64,000 nucleotides of DNA from Candidatus Thioglobus sp. (GTDB lineage Bacteria > Pseudomonadota > Gammaproteobacteria > PS1 > Pseudothioglobaceae), in assembly GCA_012959965.1 (NCBI GenBank), contig DUCF01000026.1, forward strand, positions 1 to 64,000. The letters run 5' to 3'. Shown one piece after another: positions 22,262-32,713 of the stretch (positions within the stretch are counted from its first letter, which is position 1; the number at the start of each line of letters is the position of its first letter). The position numbers were made by a program, and so were the translations under genes. Below the pieces are notes generated by a model that saw only the letters and a program-made list of their open reading frames with translations, made no database searches and was not told where the DNA came from.

Positions 22262-23122
22262 TTATCGCCCAAGATACGAAGAAATAAACTGACTTGTCTC
22301 TTCAACAGCAGCCACGTCAACCCCGGTTTCAATTCCAAGCCGATGAAGCATATTAAGCACATCCTCACTTGCAACATTGCCACTAGACCCTGGCGCATAA
22401 GGGCAGCCACCCAAGCCTGCAACAGAGGAGTCGACAACACTCACACCCATCTCAAGGCCAGCATATATATTGTCAAGAGCGCGGCCATAAGTATCATGAA
22501 AATGTAGCGCCAAATTTTTTACCGGCACAACCTTTGTAACTGCATCGAGCATGGCTCGCACCCCCTCAGGCGTACCTACACCAATTGTGTCGCCCAATGA
22601 TATTTCATAACATCCTGCTTCGTATAATTCGCTCGCTACCTTAGCAACAGCGCTGGGTGCGGTATCGCCCTCATAGGGGCAGCCAACAACACACGACACA
22701 TAACCACGCACGGGTATGTTCGCCTTTTGCGCCATCTCCATAATAGGTGCAAACCGAGCAAAACTCTGTTCAATTGAGCAATTAATATTTTTTAAAGAAA
22801 ACGTCTCGGATGCGGCAGCAAAAACAGCTACTGTTTGAACGCCCGCACTGAGTGCTGCCTCCATGCCGCGAACATTAGGTACCAACACGGGATAAACAGT
22901 GCCTTTTTTGCGCTTAATGCCTGCCATAACCTCTGCGTGATCGGCCATTTGTGGCACTGCTTTTGGCGAAACAAAACTGGTCGCCTCAACATGAGTAAAA
23001 CCTGCATTTGCCAACCGCTCTATCAAGTCAATCTTTACCGAAGTGGCTATGGATTGCGATTCATTTTGTAAACCATCACGCGGCCCCACTTCGTATATCT
23101 GTACGTATTTAGGCAGCATCAT
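22262..23122 (-). CDS. liuE: Hydroxymethylglutaryl-CoA lyase
   Basis: [30 protein letters not shown] signature. Confidence 0.95.
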   Translation of the reverse strand: MMLPKYVQIYEVGPRDGLQNESQSIATSVKIDLIERLANAGFTHVEATSFVSPKAVPQMADHAEVMAGIKRKKGTVYPVLVPNVRGMEAALSAGVQTVAVFAAASETFSLKNINCSIEQSFARFAPIMEMAQKANIPVRGYVSCVVGCPYEGDTAPSAVAKVASELYEAGCYEISLGDTIGVGTPEGVRAMLDAVTKVVPVKNLALHFHDTYGRALDNIYAGLEMGVSVVDSSVAGLGGCPYAPGSSGNVASEDVLNMLHRLGIETGVDVAAVEETSQFISSYLGR

Positions 23123-25097
23123 TCTCACCTTCTTCTTGCTCAATCTCAATCAATAAAGTGCCTTCTTGAACTTGATCGCCCGGTGCGATATGCACACCTT
23201 TGACCCCACCATCGCAATTCGCTGCAAGGGTTGTCTCAACCTTCATGCTGTCCATCACAAGTAGTGGCTGACCTTTGCTAACAAAAGACCCTGTTTCTAC
23301 CATGACCTGCACAATCGAACCCGGCATGGGCGCAACAATGCGCCCACCGTTTGCGTCAACAATATCACCATCCAGCTCCGGGGCGAACAAGTGCAGATCA
23401 ACAACGCGGCCATTAGAGAAAATGGTGATGTTTTTCTTGTGGGATAGAACCACAGCATACGCCTCAACTCCGTCAATCAAGGCCTTGAGTGCGCCCTCGT
23501 GATAAGACAACAGCTTAACTTGGCCAATACCCTCCACATCTAAAGATTCGCCATGACATGTCGCCAACACATGAATGACTTCGCCTTTATTCACCAAACT
23601 CAGGCTGCGCTGCATAGCACTATCACCTATTCGCCAGTTATCGTGGGTATTCCACGGGCTCACTGCTGAGGATTGAGCGTCCAGTCCCAATAAATAAAAC
23701 AAAGCAGCTAAGGCTATTTCATTCTCGGTTGTTCTGGCATAAGTTTCTGGAATCAAATCTTGCTCATAACGCGCAATAAAGCCGGTATCGATCACGGCGT
23801 CTATAAAAACATTGTGGTCAAATACGCTCGCTACAAATTCTTGGTTACTTGGCAAGCCGCCCATATAAGTACGACGCAACAATTCAGCCATGTTTAGTGC
23901 TGCGCTAGTGCGGTCTTCACCCCATGTCACCAATTTAGCCACCATCGGGTCGTAATGAACGCTCACAGAGTCGCCAGTCTCAATGCCTGTGTCAACACGC
24001 ATGTATTGATTCTGCTGAGGATAAGAAAAATGATGAACACGGCCAGTTTGGGGCATAAAGCCCTTTGACGGGTCTTCGGCATAAAGTCTCGATTCAAAAG
24101 CATGGCCATTAATGGCAATATCGTCTTGAGGCAGCGGCAACACCTCTCCGCAGGCAACGCGCAACTGCCATTCAACTAGATCTTGCCCAGTAATCATTTC
24201 AGTCACTGGATGCTCAACCTGTAAACGAGTGTTCATTTCCATAAAATAAAAAGTATCGCCCTGAACAATGAATTCAACCGTTCCCGCGCCATAGTAATCA
24301 ATCGCTTGGGCAGCCCGTACAGCGGCGTTGCATATTTCAATGCGAAATTTATCTGATATGTTTGGTGCAGGCGCCTCTTCCACTACCTTTTGATGGCGCC
24401 TTTGTAAGGAGCAATCACGTTCGAATAAATGCACCACGTTGCCCTGCCTATCGCCAAAAACCTGAACTTCGATATGGCGTGGCTGGATAAGATATTTCTC
24501 GATTAGGAGGTGGTCATTAGCAAAGGCTGCACTTGATTCGCGCCTGCATGTTGCTAAGGCCCCAATAAAATCAGACGCGTGTTCAACTAAGCGCATACCC
24601 TTACCGCCACCGCCAGCAACCGCCTTAATCAAAACTGGATAGCCTATCTCTTCGGCCTTTTCGGCAAGAAAATTATCGTCCTGCTGCTCGCCTTGATACC
24701 CTGGCACAACCGGCACGCCGGCCTTACTCATAATATCTTTGGCGCAATCCTTTAGCCCCATCGCAGAAATAGAATCCGCAGAAGGTCCAATAAACACCAG
24801 TCCAGAGGCGACGCATGCACGCTCAAAATTGGCATTTTCTGATAAAAACCCGTAGCCTGGATGAATAGCCTCTGCACCACAATCTAGCGCAGCTTTAATG
24901 ATAGTATCGCCCCTAAGGTACGATTCACTGGACGCCGGCTCACCAATACAAACAGCCTCATCTGCCATTCGCACATGTAGTGCTCGCCTATCAGCAGTGG
25001 AATAAACCGCGACACTTTTGACGCCCATTTTTCGGGCTGTTTTTATAACGCGACAAGCAATTTCTCCGCGATTAGCTATCAGTATTTTTTCAAACAT
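23109..25097 (-). CDS. liuD: 3-methylcrotonyl-CoA carboxylase alpha (biotin carboxylase + BCCP)
   Basis: 662 aa; [22 protein letters not shown], biotin site VMDSMKVE. Confidence 0.94.
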   Translation of the reverse strand: MFEKILIANRGEIACRVIKTARKMGVKSVAVYSTADRRALHVRMADEAVCIGEPASSESYLRGDTIIKAALDCGAEAIHPGYGFLSENANFERACVASGLVFIGPSADSISAMGLKDCAKDIMSKAGVPVVPGYQGEQQDDNFLAEKAEEIGYPVLIKAVAGGGGKGMRLVEHASDFIGALATCRRESSAAFANDHLLIEKYLIQPRHIEVQVFGDRQGNVVHLFERDCSLQRRHQKVVEEAPAPNISDKFRIEICNAAVRAAQAIDYYGAGTVEFIVQGDTFYFMEMNTRLQVEHPVTEMITGQDLVEWQLRVACGEVLPLPQDDIAINGHAFESRLYAEDPSKGFMPQTGRVHHFSYPQQNQYMRVDTGIETGDSVSVHYDPMVAKLVTWGEDRTSAALNMAELLRRTYMGGLPSNQEFVASVFDHNVFIDAVIDTGFIARYEQDLIPETYARTTENEIALAALFYLLGLDAQSSAVSPWNTHDNWRIGDSAMQRSLSLVNKGEVIHVLATCHGESLDVEGIGQVKLLSYHEGALKALIDGVEAYAVVLSHKKNITIFSNGRVVDLHLFAPELDGDIVDANGGRIVAPMPGSIVQVMVETGSFVSKGQPLLVMDSMKVETTLAANCDGGVKGVHIAPGDQVQEGTLLIEIEQEEGENDAA

Positions 25098-25130
25098 AAA
25101 ATATTAATACCTCCACAGCATATATCAAGC

Positions 25131-25913
25131 TCAAAACTTTGCCTTACGTTTTTCCAAGAAGGCCGACAAGCCTTCTTTTGCCTCATCGCTTGCTCGAACT
25201 GCAGCAACGCGATTAGCACTATCTTTAATCAGTTCGGCATTGATGGCTTTTCCAGTGAAATCTAAACAAAGCCTCTTTGCCTCTGCGACAGCCAAAGGCC
25301 CATTCGACTTTACTTCTTTTAAAATACCTTGAAGCTGCTCGGACATGTCGTCTTGATCTTCGGCTGCAATATGCACTAAGCCAATCTTGTGTGCTTGTTC
25401 AACACCAAAGCGCTCGCCAGTCTGGAAGTAGCGGCGCGCTTGACGCATACCAATTGCTGCTAGAACATAAGGCGAAATCGTCGCTGGTATTAAACCTAAC
25501 TTTACTTCCGACAATGAAAATTTTGCCGTATTATCGGCAATTACAATATCACAACAACAAACCAGCCCCATACCGCCACCCATGGCCGCTCCCTGTACAC
25601 AGGCAATCGTTAATTTTGGTAAGCGGTTCAGCTTATCCAGCATACTCGCCAAGCCGAGGGCGTCGGCCTGATTCTGTTCTTGGCTAAAAGTCGCTGCACG
25701 CTTCATCCAGTTTAAATCTGCACCGGCAGAAAAACTCTTTCCCGAGCCCCGTAATACTAGGGCAATAACATCTTTTCGTTCAGAGAGCTCATCAAATACC
25801 TCGCTGAGTCGTGCAATCATCGCTTCATCAAAGGCATTGTGCACGACACCGCGATTAAGGGTGACACTTGCCACGCCGCTGTCAATATTAAGTACTACAA
25901 CATCATTGCTCAT
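25131..25913 (-). CDS. liuC: Methylglutaconyl-CoA hydratase (enoyl-CoA hydratase family)
   Basis: 260 aa crotonase fold, position between liuB and liuD. Confidence 0.9.
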   Translation of the reverse strand: MSNDVVVLNIDSGVASVTLNRGVVHNAFDEAMIARLSEVFDELSERKDVIALVLRGSGKSFSAGADLNWMKRAATFSQEQNQADALGLASMLDKLNRLPKLTIACVQGAAMGGGMGLVCCCDIVIADNTAKFSLSEVKLGLIPATISPYVLAAIGMRQARRYFQTGERFGVEQAHKIGLVHIAAEDQDDMSEQLQGILKEVKSNGPLAVAEAKRLCLDFTGKAINAELIKDSANRVAAVRASDEAKEGLSAFLEKRKAKF

Positions 25914-25933
25914 AAGTTATCCATATACATTGT

Positions 25934-27541
25934 CTACATTCTGAATACACCGTAACTTGTCTCGTCTATTGGCGCATTTAAACTCGCTGCGAGTGCCAAG
26001 CTCAAAATGCGTCGTGTATCAGCCGGATCGATCACACCATCATCCCACAGTCGTGCTGAGGCGTAATAAGGATGTCCTTCACGCTCGTATTTTTGCGTTA
26101 TAGGTGCTCTAAATTTCGCCTCATCTTCGGCAGACCAGCTGCTGCCATCGCGCTCCATTTTGCTGCGCGTCACCGTGGCCATAACACCTGCTGCCTGCTC
26201 ACCACCCATTACCGAAATACGTGCGTTCGGCCACATCCACAAAAAACGTGGATCGAAAGCTCTGCCACACATGCCATAATTTCCAGCGCCGAAAGAGCCG
26301 CCGATAATCACCGTAAATTTAGGTACACGCGAGCAAGAGACAGCGGTTACCATCTTTGCTCCATCTTTTGCAATACCGCCAGTTTCGTATTTTTCACCAA
26401 CCATAAAGCCAGTGATATTCTGCAAGAAAACAAGCGGGATTCCGCGCTGATTGCACAGCTCTATAAAATGAGTGCCTTTTAAGGCGCTCTCGGAAAACAG
26501 TACGCCATTATTTGCAATAATGCCTACAGGCATTCCTTCGATATGCGCAAAACCTGTGATCAGCGTTATACCGTAACGCGCCTTGAATTCATCAAATTCA
26601 CTGCCGTCCACCAAGTGGGCAATAATATCGCGCACATCAAATGCCGTTTTCAATTCAGTTGGAATGACCCCGTAAACGTCCTGCGGATCATACAAAGGCT
26701 CTTGCGGCTCTATTTCTGCAACAGATCCCAGCTTCTTACGATTTAAATTAGTAATAGCGCTACGTGCCAAGTCCAGTGCGTGCTCATCATTGTCTGCCAA
26801 ATGATCGGCCACACCCGAAACCCTAGTGTGTACATCACCACCACCCAAAGCCTCTGCTGTTACCTCTTCTCCAGTAGCCGCTTTCACCAGAGGTGGACCA
26901 GCGAGAAATATGGTCGCCTGATTCTTAACAATAATACTTTCATCGCTCATTGCAGGAACATATGCACCGCCAGCAGTGCAAGAGCCCATAACAACAGCAA
27001 CCTGTGGAATGCCTCTGGCTGACATATTGGCTTGATTATAAAAAATTCGACCAAAATGATCACGGTCTGGAAAAACCTCATCTTGATTAGGTAAGTTAGC
27101 ACCGCCAGAATCCACTAGATAAATACAAGGTAAATTATTTTGCAGTGCAATTTCTTGAGCTCGCAGATGTTTTTTTACAGTAAGTGGGTAGTAGGTTCCG
27201 CCTTTCACTGTTGCGTCGTTACAAACAATCACAACCTCAAGGCCAGACACCCGGCCAAGACCTGTAATCACTCCTGCCGCTGGTATTTCAACATCGTAGA
27301 ACTCGTGAGCCGCCAAAGGCGAAAATTCCAAAAAGGGAGAGCCGGCATCTAACAGTCGGTCAATACGCTCACGTGGTAATAATTTGCCGCGCCCCGTGTG
27401 GCGTTCTCTTGCGGCTTCGCCGCCACCCAGTGCAATGCGTGCAAGCAGGGTGTTAAGGTCAGCAACCAATGCGATCATCGCATCGCGATTTACCTTAAAG
27501 GCGTCACTTGCAGAATCAATGGTTAAACGAAGTTGTGGCAT
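25934..27541 (-). CDS. liuB: 3-methylcrotonyl-CoA carboxylase beta
   Basis: 535 aa carboxyltransferase; [56 protein letters not shown]. Confidence 0.95.
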   Translation of the reverse strand: MPQLRLTIDSASDAFKVNRDAMIALVADLNTLLARIALGGGEAARERHTGRGKLLPRERIDRLLDAGSPFLEFSPLAAHEFYDVEIPAAGVITGLGRVSGLEVVIVCNDATVKGGTYYPLTVKKHLRAQEIALQNNLPCIYLVDSGGANLPNQDEVFPDRDHFGRIFYNQANMSARGIPQVAVVMGSCTAGGAYVPAMSDESIIVKNQATIFLAGPPLVKAATGEEVTAEALGGGDVHTRVSGVADHLADNDEHALDLARSAITNLNRKKLGSVAEIEPQEPLYDPQDVYGVIPTELKTAFDVRDIIAHLVDGSEFDEFKARYGITLITGFAHIEGMPVGIIANNGVLFSESALKGTHFIELCNQRGIPLVFLQNITGFMVGEKYETGGIAKDGAKMVTAVSCSRVPKFTVIIGGSFGAGNYGMCGRAFDPRFLWMWPNARISVMGGEQAAGVMATVTRSKMERDGSSWSAEDEAKFRAPITQKYEREGHPYYASARLWDDGVIDPADTRRILSLALAASLNAPIDETSYGVFRM

Positions 27542-27809
27542 CAGAGATCCCCTCGTAATTGAGTGCCAGCAGCGCTTAAGTCGGCAAATTTAAGATGCTG
27601 CTCTGCAAAAAAATTTATGTCAATATTTTTTAATTTCATGGCGAATTCAGTCCTGTTCATACACTAAAGCCTAGGGCTCTTTTCCTTTGCTAGTTTTCTA
27701 TACAGCCAACGGTCTTAGACATTTGCACAAGACCCTCGAAATTTTTTCTGTTGATTTTTTGTTATCCTTCACGGAGCTAAAAAACTCCACAATCAGTAAT
27801 TAACTAAAT

Positions 27810-27880
27810 ATTATACTGAAATAATTATATATTTCCTAATTAAGTAAATAATATTTAAGTTTAATCAAAACTATATTCTG
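27810..27880 (-). promoter_or_regulatory. 71-bp shared promoter/operator element, copy C (upstream of liuB)
   Basis: Aligns without gaps to copies A and B; TATAAT (minus) at 27810-27815; CAAAACTATATTCTG at 27866-27880. Confidence 0.85.
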
Positions 27881-27935
27881 TCATCAACAAGCTCCTTGTT
27901 GAGATGGGCGCTCCTTTTTTTGTTAGAAAGTAAGC

Positions 27936-28688
27936 TTAAAACCTAAGCCCACCATCCAGTTCAATTAAACGGCCATTCATATAGTCGTTTTCAATAACAA
28001 ATAAGATGGCTTGTGCCAATTCTTTACGATCACCCAAACGCCTTACTGGTATCATTTTTTCTATACGCTCCAACGCTTCTGGCTTCATAGAATCGGTCAT
28101 GTCGGTGGATATAACCCCGGGTGCAATGCCGACTGCACGAATATTAAAGCGTGCAAGTTCACGCGACCAAGTGGTGACTAAAGATGCTACGCCAGCCTTG
28201 CTTGCGGCGTAGTTACTTTGGCCAATATTACCCGACTTGGCAATGCTGGAAATATTAACAATAACCCCGCCGTTACCCGCTTGAGCCATAGCAGAAGCCG
28301 CTTCACGACCACACAAAAAAGTGCCTGTCAGGTTAACGTCAATCACAGATTGCCAGTGACTAAGGCTCATCTTATCCTGAAGCTCGCCATCTTTCACTTT
28401 GATGAGCATGCCATCACGCAGAATACCTGCGTTGTTGACTAGGCCGTCTAAACGGCCAAAATCATTGACTATTTTCGCAAACACTTCCTCTACTTGTTTC
28501 TCGTCTGCAACGTTACAAGCATAACCGCGACTGCTGCTGTTGCAGGATGATGCAGCTTCCTGCGCGACTTTTTCATCCAAATCAATGATAGCGCAGAGAG
28601 CGCCTTTACTGGCAATAAGCTGTCCTATTGCCAAACCCAAACCACGGGCACCGCCGGTAATAACGAAAACACAACCCTGAACTTGCAT
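27936..28688 (-). CDS. SDR family oxidoreductase (3-hydroxyacyl-CoA dehydrogenase type)
   Basis: 250 aa; TGGARGLGLAIG, NNAGILRDGM, YAASKAGVASL. Confidence 0.88.
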   Translation of the reverse strand: MQVQGCVFVITGGARGLGLAIGQLIASKGALCAIIDLDEKVAQEAASSCNSSSRGYACNVADEKQVEEVFAKIVNDFGRLDGLVNNAGILRDGMLIKVKDGELQDKMSLSHWQSVIDVNLTGTFLCGREAASAMAQAGNGGVIVNISSIAKSGNIGQSNYAASKAGVASLVTTWSRELARFNIRAVGIAPGVISTDMTDSMKPEALERIEKMIPVRRLGDRKELAQAILFVIENDYMNGRLIELDGGLRF

Positions 28689-28690
28689 AT

Positions 28691-29578
28691 TTACTCCTTG
28701 TTGTAATACTTGAAAATACTTGAAAAATCACATTTGCCGTTGTTAGCCTTTGCATGAGCCTCAAATAAAGCTGCGGCCTGCTCACCCATAGGCACTGTTG
28801 AGCTGCTTTCTTGAGCCACTCCCAACGCTAAGTTTAAATCTTTATTCATTAAATCAACCATAAACCCGCCTTGATAGTTGTTACAGGCTGGCGTACCAGG
28901 CATCACGCCGGGCACGGGGTTGTAAACTTCTAACGCCCAATTGCGGCCAGAACTTTTCACCATAATGTCCGATAAGATTTTGGGATCTAAGCCGTTTTCA
29001 ATCCCCATTTGTAGCGCTTCCGCAGTGCCAGCCATTAAAACGCTTAGCAGCATATTATTGCACGTCTTGGCAATTTGCCCTGAACCCACGCCGCCTGCGT
29101 GAAAAATATTCTTGCCCATGGCTTCTAGGATGGGTTTTGCACGAGCGAAGCATGCGGCTTCGCCACCAACAATGAAACTCAAAGTTCCTGCTTCCGCACC
29201 ACTGACTCCACCAGAAACAGGGGCGTCGATAAAGTCAATTCCTGCCTTGAATGCTGTTGCTCCGACTTGGCGCGCGGTTGTTGCATCAATGGTGCTTGAG
29301 TCAATGACTAAGCAGCCCTTAGGAAGTTGAGCCAGCAAACCATCTTCTGATCTATATAGTTCGTTGACGTGCTTTCCAGCGGGCAACATGCTAATCACCA
29401 CTTCAGCGTCCTCAGCCGCCTCTTTTGCCGAGCTGGCCTGTTTGCCGCCTGCGGCTACAAAGCTTTGTATTGACGCAGGTATTAAATCAAAAGCCTTTAC
29501 CCGGTAACCGGCTTTAACAAGATTAACAGCCATGGGAAGCCCCATGTTGCCAAGACCAATAAATGCAATTTTTGTCAT
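28691..29578 (-). CDS. mmsB: 3-hydroxyisobutyrate dehydrogenase
   Basis: KIAFIGLGNMGLPMAVNLVKAGY, DAPVSGGVSGAEAGTLSFIVGG. Confidence 0.93.
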   Translation of the reverse strand: MTKIAFIGLGNMGLPMAVNLVKAGYRVKAFDLIPASIQSFVAAGGKQASSAKEAAEDAEVVISMLPAGKHVNELYRSEDGLLAQLPKGCLVIDSSTIDATTARQVGATAFKAGIDFIDAPVSGGVSGAEAGTLSFIVGGEAACFARAKPILEAMGKNIFHAGGVGSGQIAKTCNNMLLSVLMAGTAEALQMGIENGLDPKILSDIMVKSSGRNWALEVYNPVPGVMPGTPACNNYQGGFMVDLMNKDLNLALGVAQESSSTVPMGEQAAALFEAHAKANNGKCDFSSIFKYYNKE

Positions 29579-29602
29579 CGTATTTTCCATATAGTAAAAG
29601 AA

Positions 29603-30700
29603 TTAAACTTCAAAGTCTGGTTTCATTATTTTGTGGCGTTGATAAAAACCCTCCAACCAAGCTAGAGGGACATCCTTCACTTTGGAGTAACGCCACTTAG
29701 GCTGGTGATCTTTATCAATTAATAACGCTCGAACACCTTCTTGAAACTCACCTTTACGTGTACTATTAACGGCTAACACATATTCTTGAACAAACCCTTG
29801 TACTAAATCTTGTGGTGCTTGTCGCAATTGTCGAAAAGTTAAATGCAAACTTGTCGGTGAGCCGTTTTCCATAGTCTCAATAGCTTTATCAAGCCACTTA
29901 CTGAGCCCCTTAAGCTTCTGTAAATTAGCAAAAACAGTGTTTAAGTCTTGCGCGGCTAACGCATTGATAATTGATTGTTTGTGAGGCGAAATATTCGATG
30001 ACGGTGCGTTATTAGCCTTAGACTCAAGGTTTTGTACAAGGTTTTGTATAGATTTGAGGTGCTCGGTATTTGTTTGCTTCTTAAGATTTTGTAATTGCTG
30101 TAATAAAACTGAATAATCAGAATCGGCTAACAAAGCGTCCACTAGATTTAATTTTCGTGCATCGGTACCGTTAACCGCAGCACCTGTCAGACCTAAAAAC
30201 AAACCAAGACCATCGGGGACTTTTTGCAAGAAAAAGCTGGCACCCACGTCTGGAAATAGGCCAATACTGACCTCAGGCATTATCAAACGACTGGAATGCG
30301 TTGCAATACGCAAGCCGGCTCCTTGAAGTAAACCCATGCCTCCGCCGATAACATAGCCTTGCCCCCATACCAGCAAAGGTGTTTGCATGCTGTGCATGAC
30401 TACAATAAGACTGTATTCGAGATTAAAGAAGTCCTGACCATGTTCGATTTCACCTCTCTGCATGGCTTGGTAAAGGTGTCGAATATCACCTCCAGCACAA
30501 AAAGAACGATCCCCCATGCCTCGCATAACAACGGCAGCGACACTTGGATCGGACTCCCACAAAGGCAGCTGCGCCAACAATATATTGATCATTTCAGCGG
30601 ATAACGCATTAAGTGACTTGGGCGCATTGAGAGTTACTTCAATAATTTTTTGCCCGGCCTGTGTCGAGTGGCTGGCGACGAGAATAGCTGCTTCAGTCAT
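29603..30700 (-). CDS. 3-hydroxyisobutyryl-CoA hydrolase (enoyl-CoA hydratase/isomerase family)
   Basis: FCAGGDIRHLYQ, MPEVSIGLFPDVGASFFL, HIBYL-CoA-H type. Confidence 0.9.
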   Translation of the reverse strand: MTEAAILVASHSTQAGQKIIEVTLNAPKSLNALSAEMINILLAQLPLWESDPSVAAVVMRGMGDRSFCAGGDIRHLYQAMQRGEIEHGQDFFNLEYSLIVVMHSMQTPLLVWGQGYVIGGGMGLLQGAGLRIATHSSRLIMPEVSIGLFPDVGASFFLQKVPDGLGLFLGLTGAAVNGTDARKLNLVDALLADSDYSVLLQQLQNLKKQTNTEHLKSIQNLVQNLESKANNAPSSNISPHKQSIINALAAQDLNTVFANLQKLKGLSKWLDKAIETMENGSPTSLHLTFRQLRQAPQDLVQGFVQEYVLAVNSTRKGEFQEGVRALLIDKDHQPKWRYSKVKDVPLAWLEGFYQRHKIMKPDFEV

Positions 30701-30711
30701 GGTAGAGATAC

Positions 30712-31488
30712 TTAGGTGTTGGTCCAATTTGGCTTGCGCTTATCTAAGAAGGCTTGCACCCCTTCTTTGCAATCGTTACTATCAAACAGGCGTACAAATG
30801 CATCACGCTCATAGGCCATTCCTGCAAACATGGGCTCTTTACGAGCGGTTTGAATAAGGCGTTTGCACGCTGTAATACTGGTAGGGCTTTGGCGTTCGGC
30901 TTTCTCAGCCCACTCAATAGCTCTCTCTACCGCCTGTCCTTGTTCTACCACGGCTTCGACTAAGCCGATTTGCAACGCCTGTTCGGCGTTTACTTTCTCA
31001 CCACACAGAATCATACGCTTAGCCCAGCCCTCGCCCACTAGCCAAGCAAGATTTTGAGTGCCGCCGGCACAAGGCAACAAACCCACCGATGCTTCAGGAA
31101 GCGCCATCACAGCTTGTTGTTCGGCAATACGCAAATCACAAGCAAGGGCAACCTCCAAACCACCGCCCATGGCATAACCATTAATAGCGGCTATACTGAG
31201 ACCACGAAATTGACTTAGTGTTTCAAAAGCACGACCAAAGGCCGTAGACATTTCCGCGGCTATTTGTTTGTCGCCTTCGGCGAATAACTTAAGATCGGCG
31301 CCCGCACTGAAGAATTTTTCACCCTTGCCGGTGATAATCAGACTGTAAACTTCTTTATTGGCATTAAGTTCGTCAACGAGCTCCACCAATGCGTCCAAGC
31401 TCTCACGAGTCCAAGTGTTCGCCGGTGGGTTGTCTATGGTTACTAAGGCCAAATGACCCTGAATATCTACTTTAAGGATGTCGCTCAT
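30712..31488 (-). CDS. Enoyl-CoA hydratase
   Basis: 258 aa crotonase family; FSAGADLKLFAEGD, INGYAMGGGLEVALACDLRIA. Confidence 0.92.
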   Translation of the reverse strand: MSDILKVDIQGHLALVTIDNPPANTWTRESLDALVELVDELNANKEVYSLIITGKGEKFFSAGADLKLFAEGDKQIAAEMSTAFGRAFETLSQFRGLSIAAINGYAMGGGLEVALACDLRIAEQQAVMALPEASVGLLPCAGGTQNLAWLVGEGWAKRMILCGEKVNAEQALQIGLVEAVVEQGQAVERAIEWAEKAERQSPTSITACKRLIQTARKEPMFAGMAYERDAFVRLFDSNDCKEGVQAFLDKRKPNWTNT

Positions 31489-31541
31489 TATATTGTCCTG
31501 CTGATGATTATTTTTTGGCCTCTGTTTGCCTTAAGGTTGCG

Positions 31542-32699
31542 CTACAAAATGGCCTGATGATCGGCCAGTAAAATACGTCGTGCGATAATGACTCGCATAA
31601 TTTCATTAGTGCCCTCTAGAATACGGTGTACACGTGAATCACGTAGGTATCGCTCCATGGGGAACTCTTTGATATAGCCGTTACCACCAAAACACTGCAG
31701 CGCCTCGTCACACACTTGATAGCCAATATCGGTAGCAAAGCGCTTGGCCATGGCGCAATAGGTGCTTGCATCTGGGTCTTGCGAATCCAACTTAAATGCC
31801 GCTAAACGCACCATTTGCCTAGCTGCAACAAGTTCGGTATTCATATCAGCAAGCTTAAATTGAATGCCTTGAAACGCTGCAATAGGTTTGCCAAATTGCT
31901 TACGCTCATTGACATAAGCTAGCGCATCTGCCATTGCTTGTTGGGCCGTACCGATACCGACAGTGGCGATATTAATCCGCCCACCGTCGAGACCTTTCAT
32001 GGCAATGGCAAAACCCTCGCCCTCTTGACCCAAAAGATTTTCGACGGGTACCCGAACACGATCAAAATTGATCGTCCGAGTCGGTTGGGCATTCCAGCCC
32101 ATCTTGCTCTCTTTTCGGCCGTAACTAATGCCATCACTATCCGCGTTGACCACAAATGCTGAGATGCCCTTAGAGCCAGCGCCACCTGTACGGGCCATCA
32201 CCACCAGCACGTCGGTTTCACCCGCACCGGAGATAAACGCTTTATTGCCAGTAATAACGTAATGATCGCCATCAAGCAAAGCTTTGGTACTAAGGGCTGC
32301 TGCGTCAGAGCCAGCGCTTGATTCAGTCAGGCAGTAAGATGCTAGCAACTCACCGCTGGTTAGCTTTTCGCCGAAAGTTTGACGAGTCGCTGAGCTGCCG
32401 AAATCAGTCACCATCCAAGAAGCCATATTGTGAATAGTAAGCATCGCGGTGGTGGTAGTACACCCCATAGCCAGCTGTTCAAAGATCAACGACGAATCCA
32501 AACGAGACAGGCCCAAACCGCCAATTTCTGGGTCACAATAGAGACCACAAAAACCTAATTCACCCGCTTGTTTTAAGGTTTTTACAGGAAAGATTGCCTC
32601 TGCATCCCAACGCGCCGCATTAGGTGCAAGCTCGTTAGTGGCAAACTGTTGCGCTAAATCTATATAAGCACGTTGATCTTCATTTAAATCAAAATTCAT
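31542..32699 (-). CDS. Acyl-CoA dehydrogenase (isobutyryl-CoA dehydrogenase-like)
   Basis: MNFDLNEDQRAYIDLAQQFA; CFGGNGYIKEFPMERYLRDSRVHRILEGTNEIMR. Confidence 0.9.
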   Translation of the reverse strand: MNFDLNEDQRAYIDLAQQFATNELAPNAARWDAEAIFPVKTLKQAGELGFCGLYCDPEIGGLGLSRLDSSLIFEQLAMGCTTTTAMLTIHNMASWMVTDFGSSATRQTFGEKLTSGELLASYCLTESSAGSDAAALSTKALLDGDHYVITGNKAFISGAGETDVLVVMARTGGAGSKGISAFVVNADSDGISYGRKESKMGWNAQPTRTINFDRVRVPVENLLGQEGEGFAIAMKGLDGGRINIATVGIGTAQQAMADALAYVNERKQFGKPIAAFQGIQFKLADMNTELVAARQMVRLAAFKLDSQDPDASTYCAMAKRFATDIGYQVCDEALQCFGGNGYIKEFPMERYLRDSRVHRILEGTNEIMRVIIARRILLADHQAIL

Positions 32700-32713
32700 G
32701 TCACACTCCTGAG

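Noticed and set aside
27882-27905. Hairpin CAACAAG-CTC-CTTGTTG downstream of the SDR gene
   Set aside because: Possible terminator, but no T-run follows on the minus strand in the expected place; not called.
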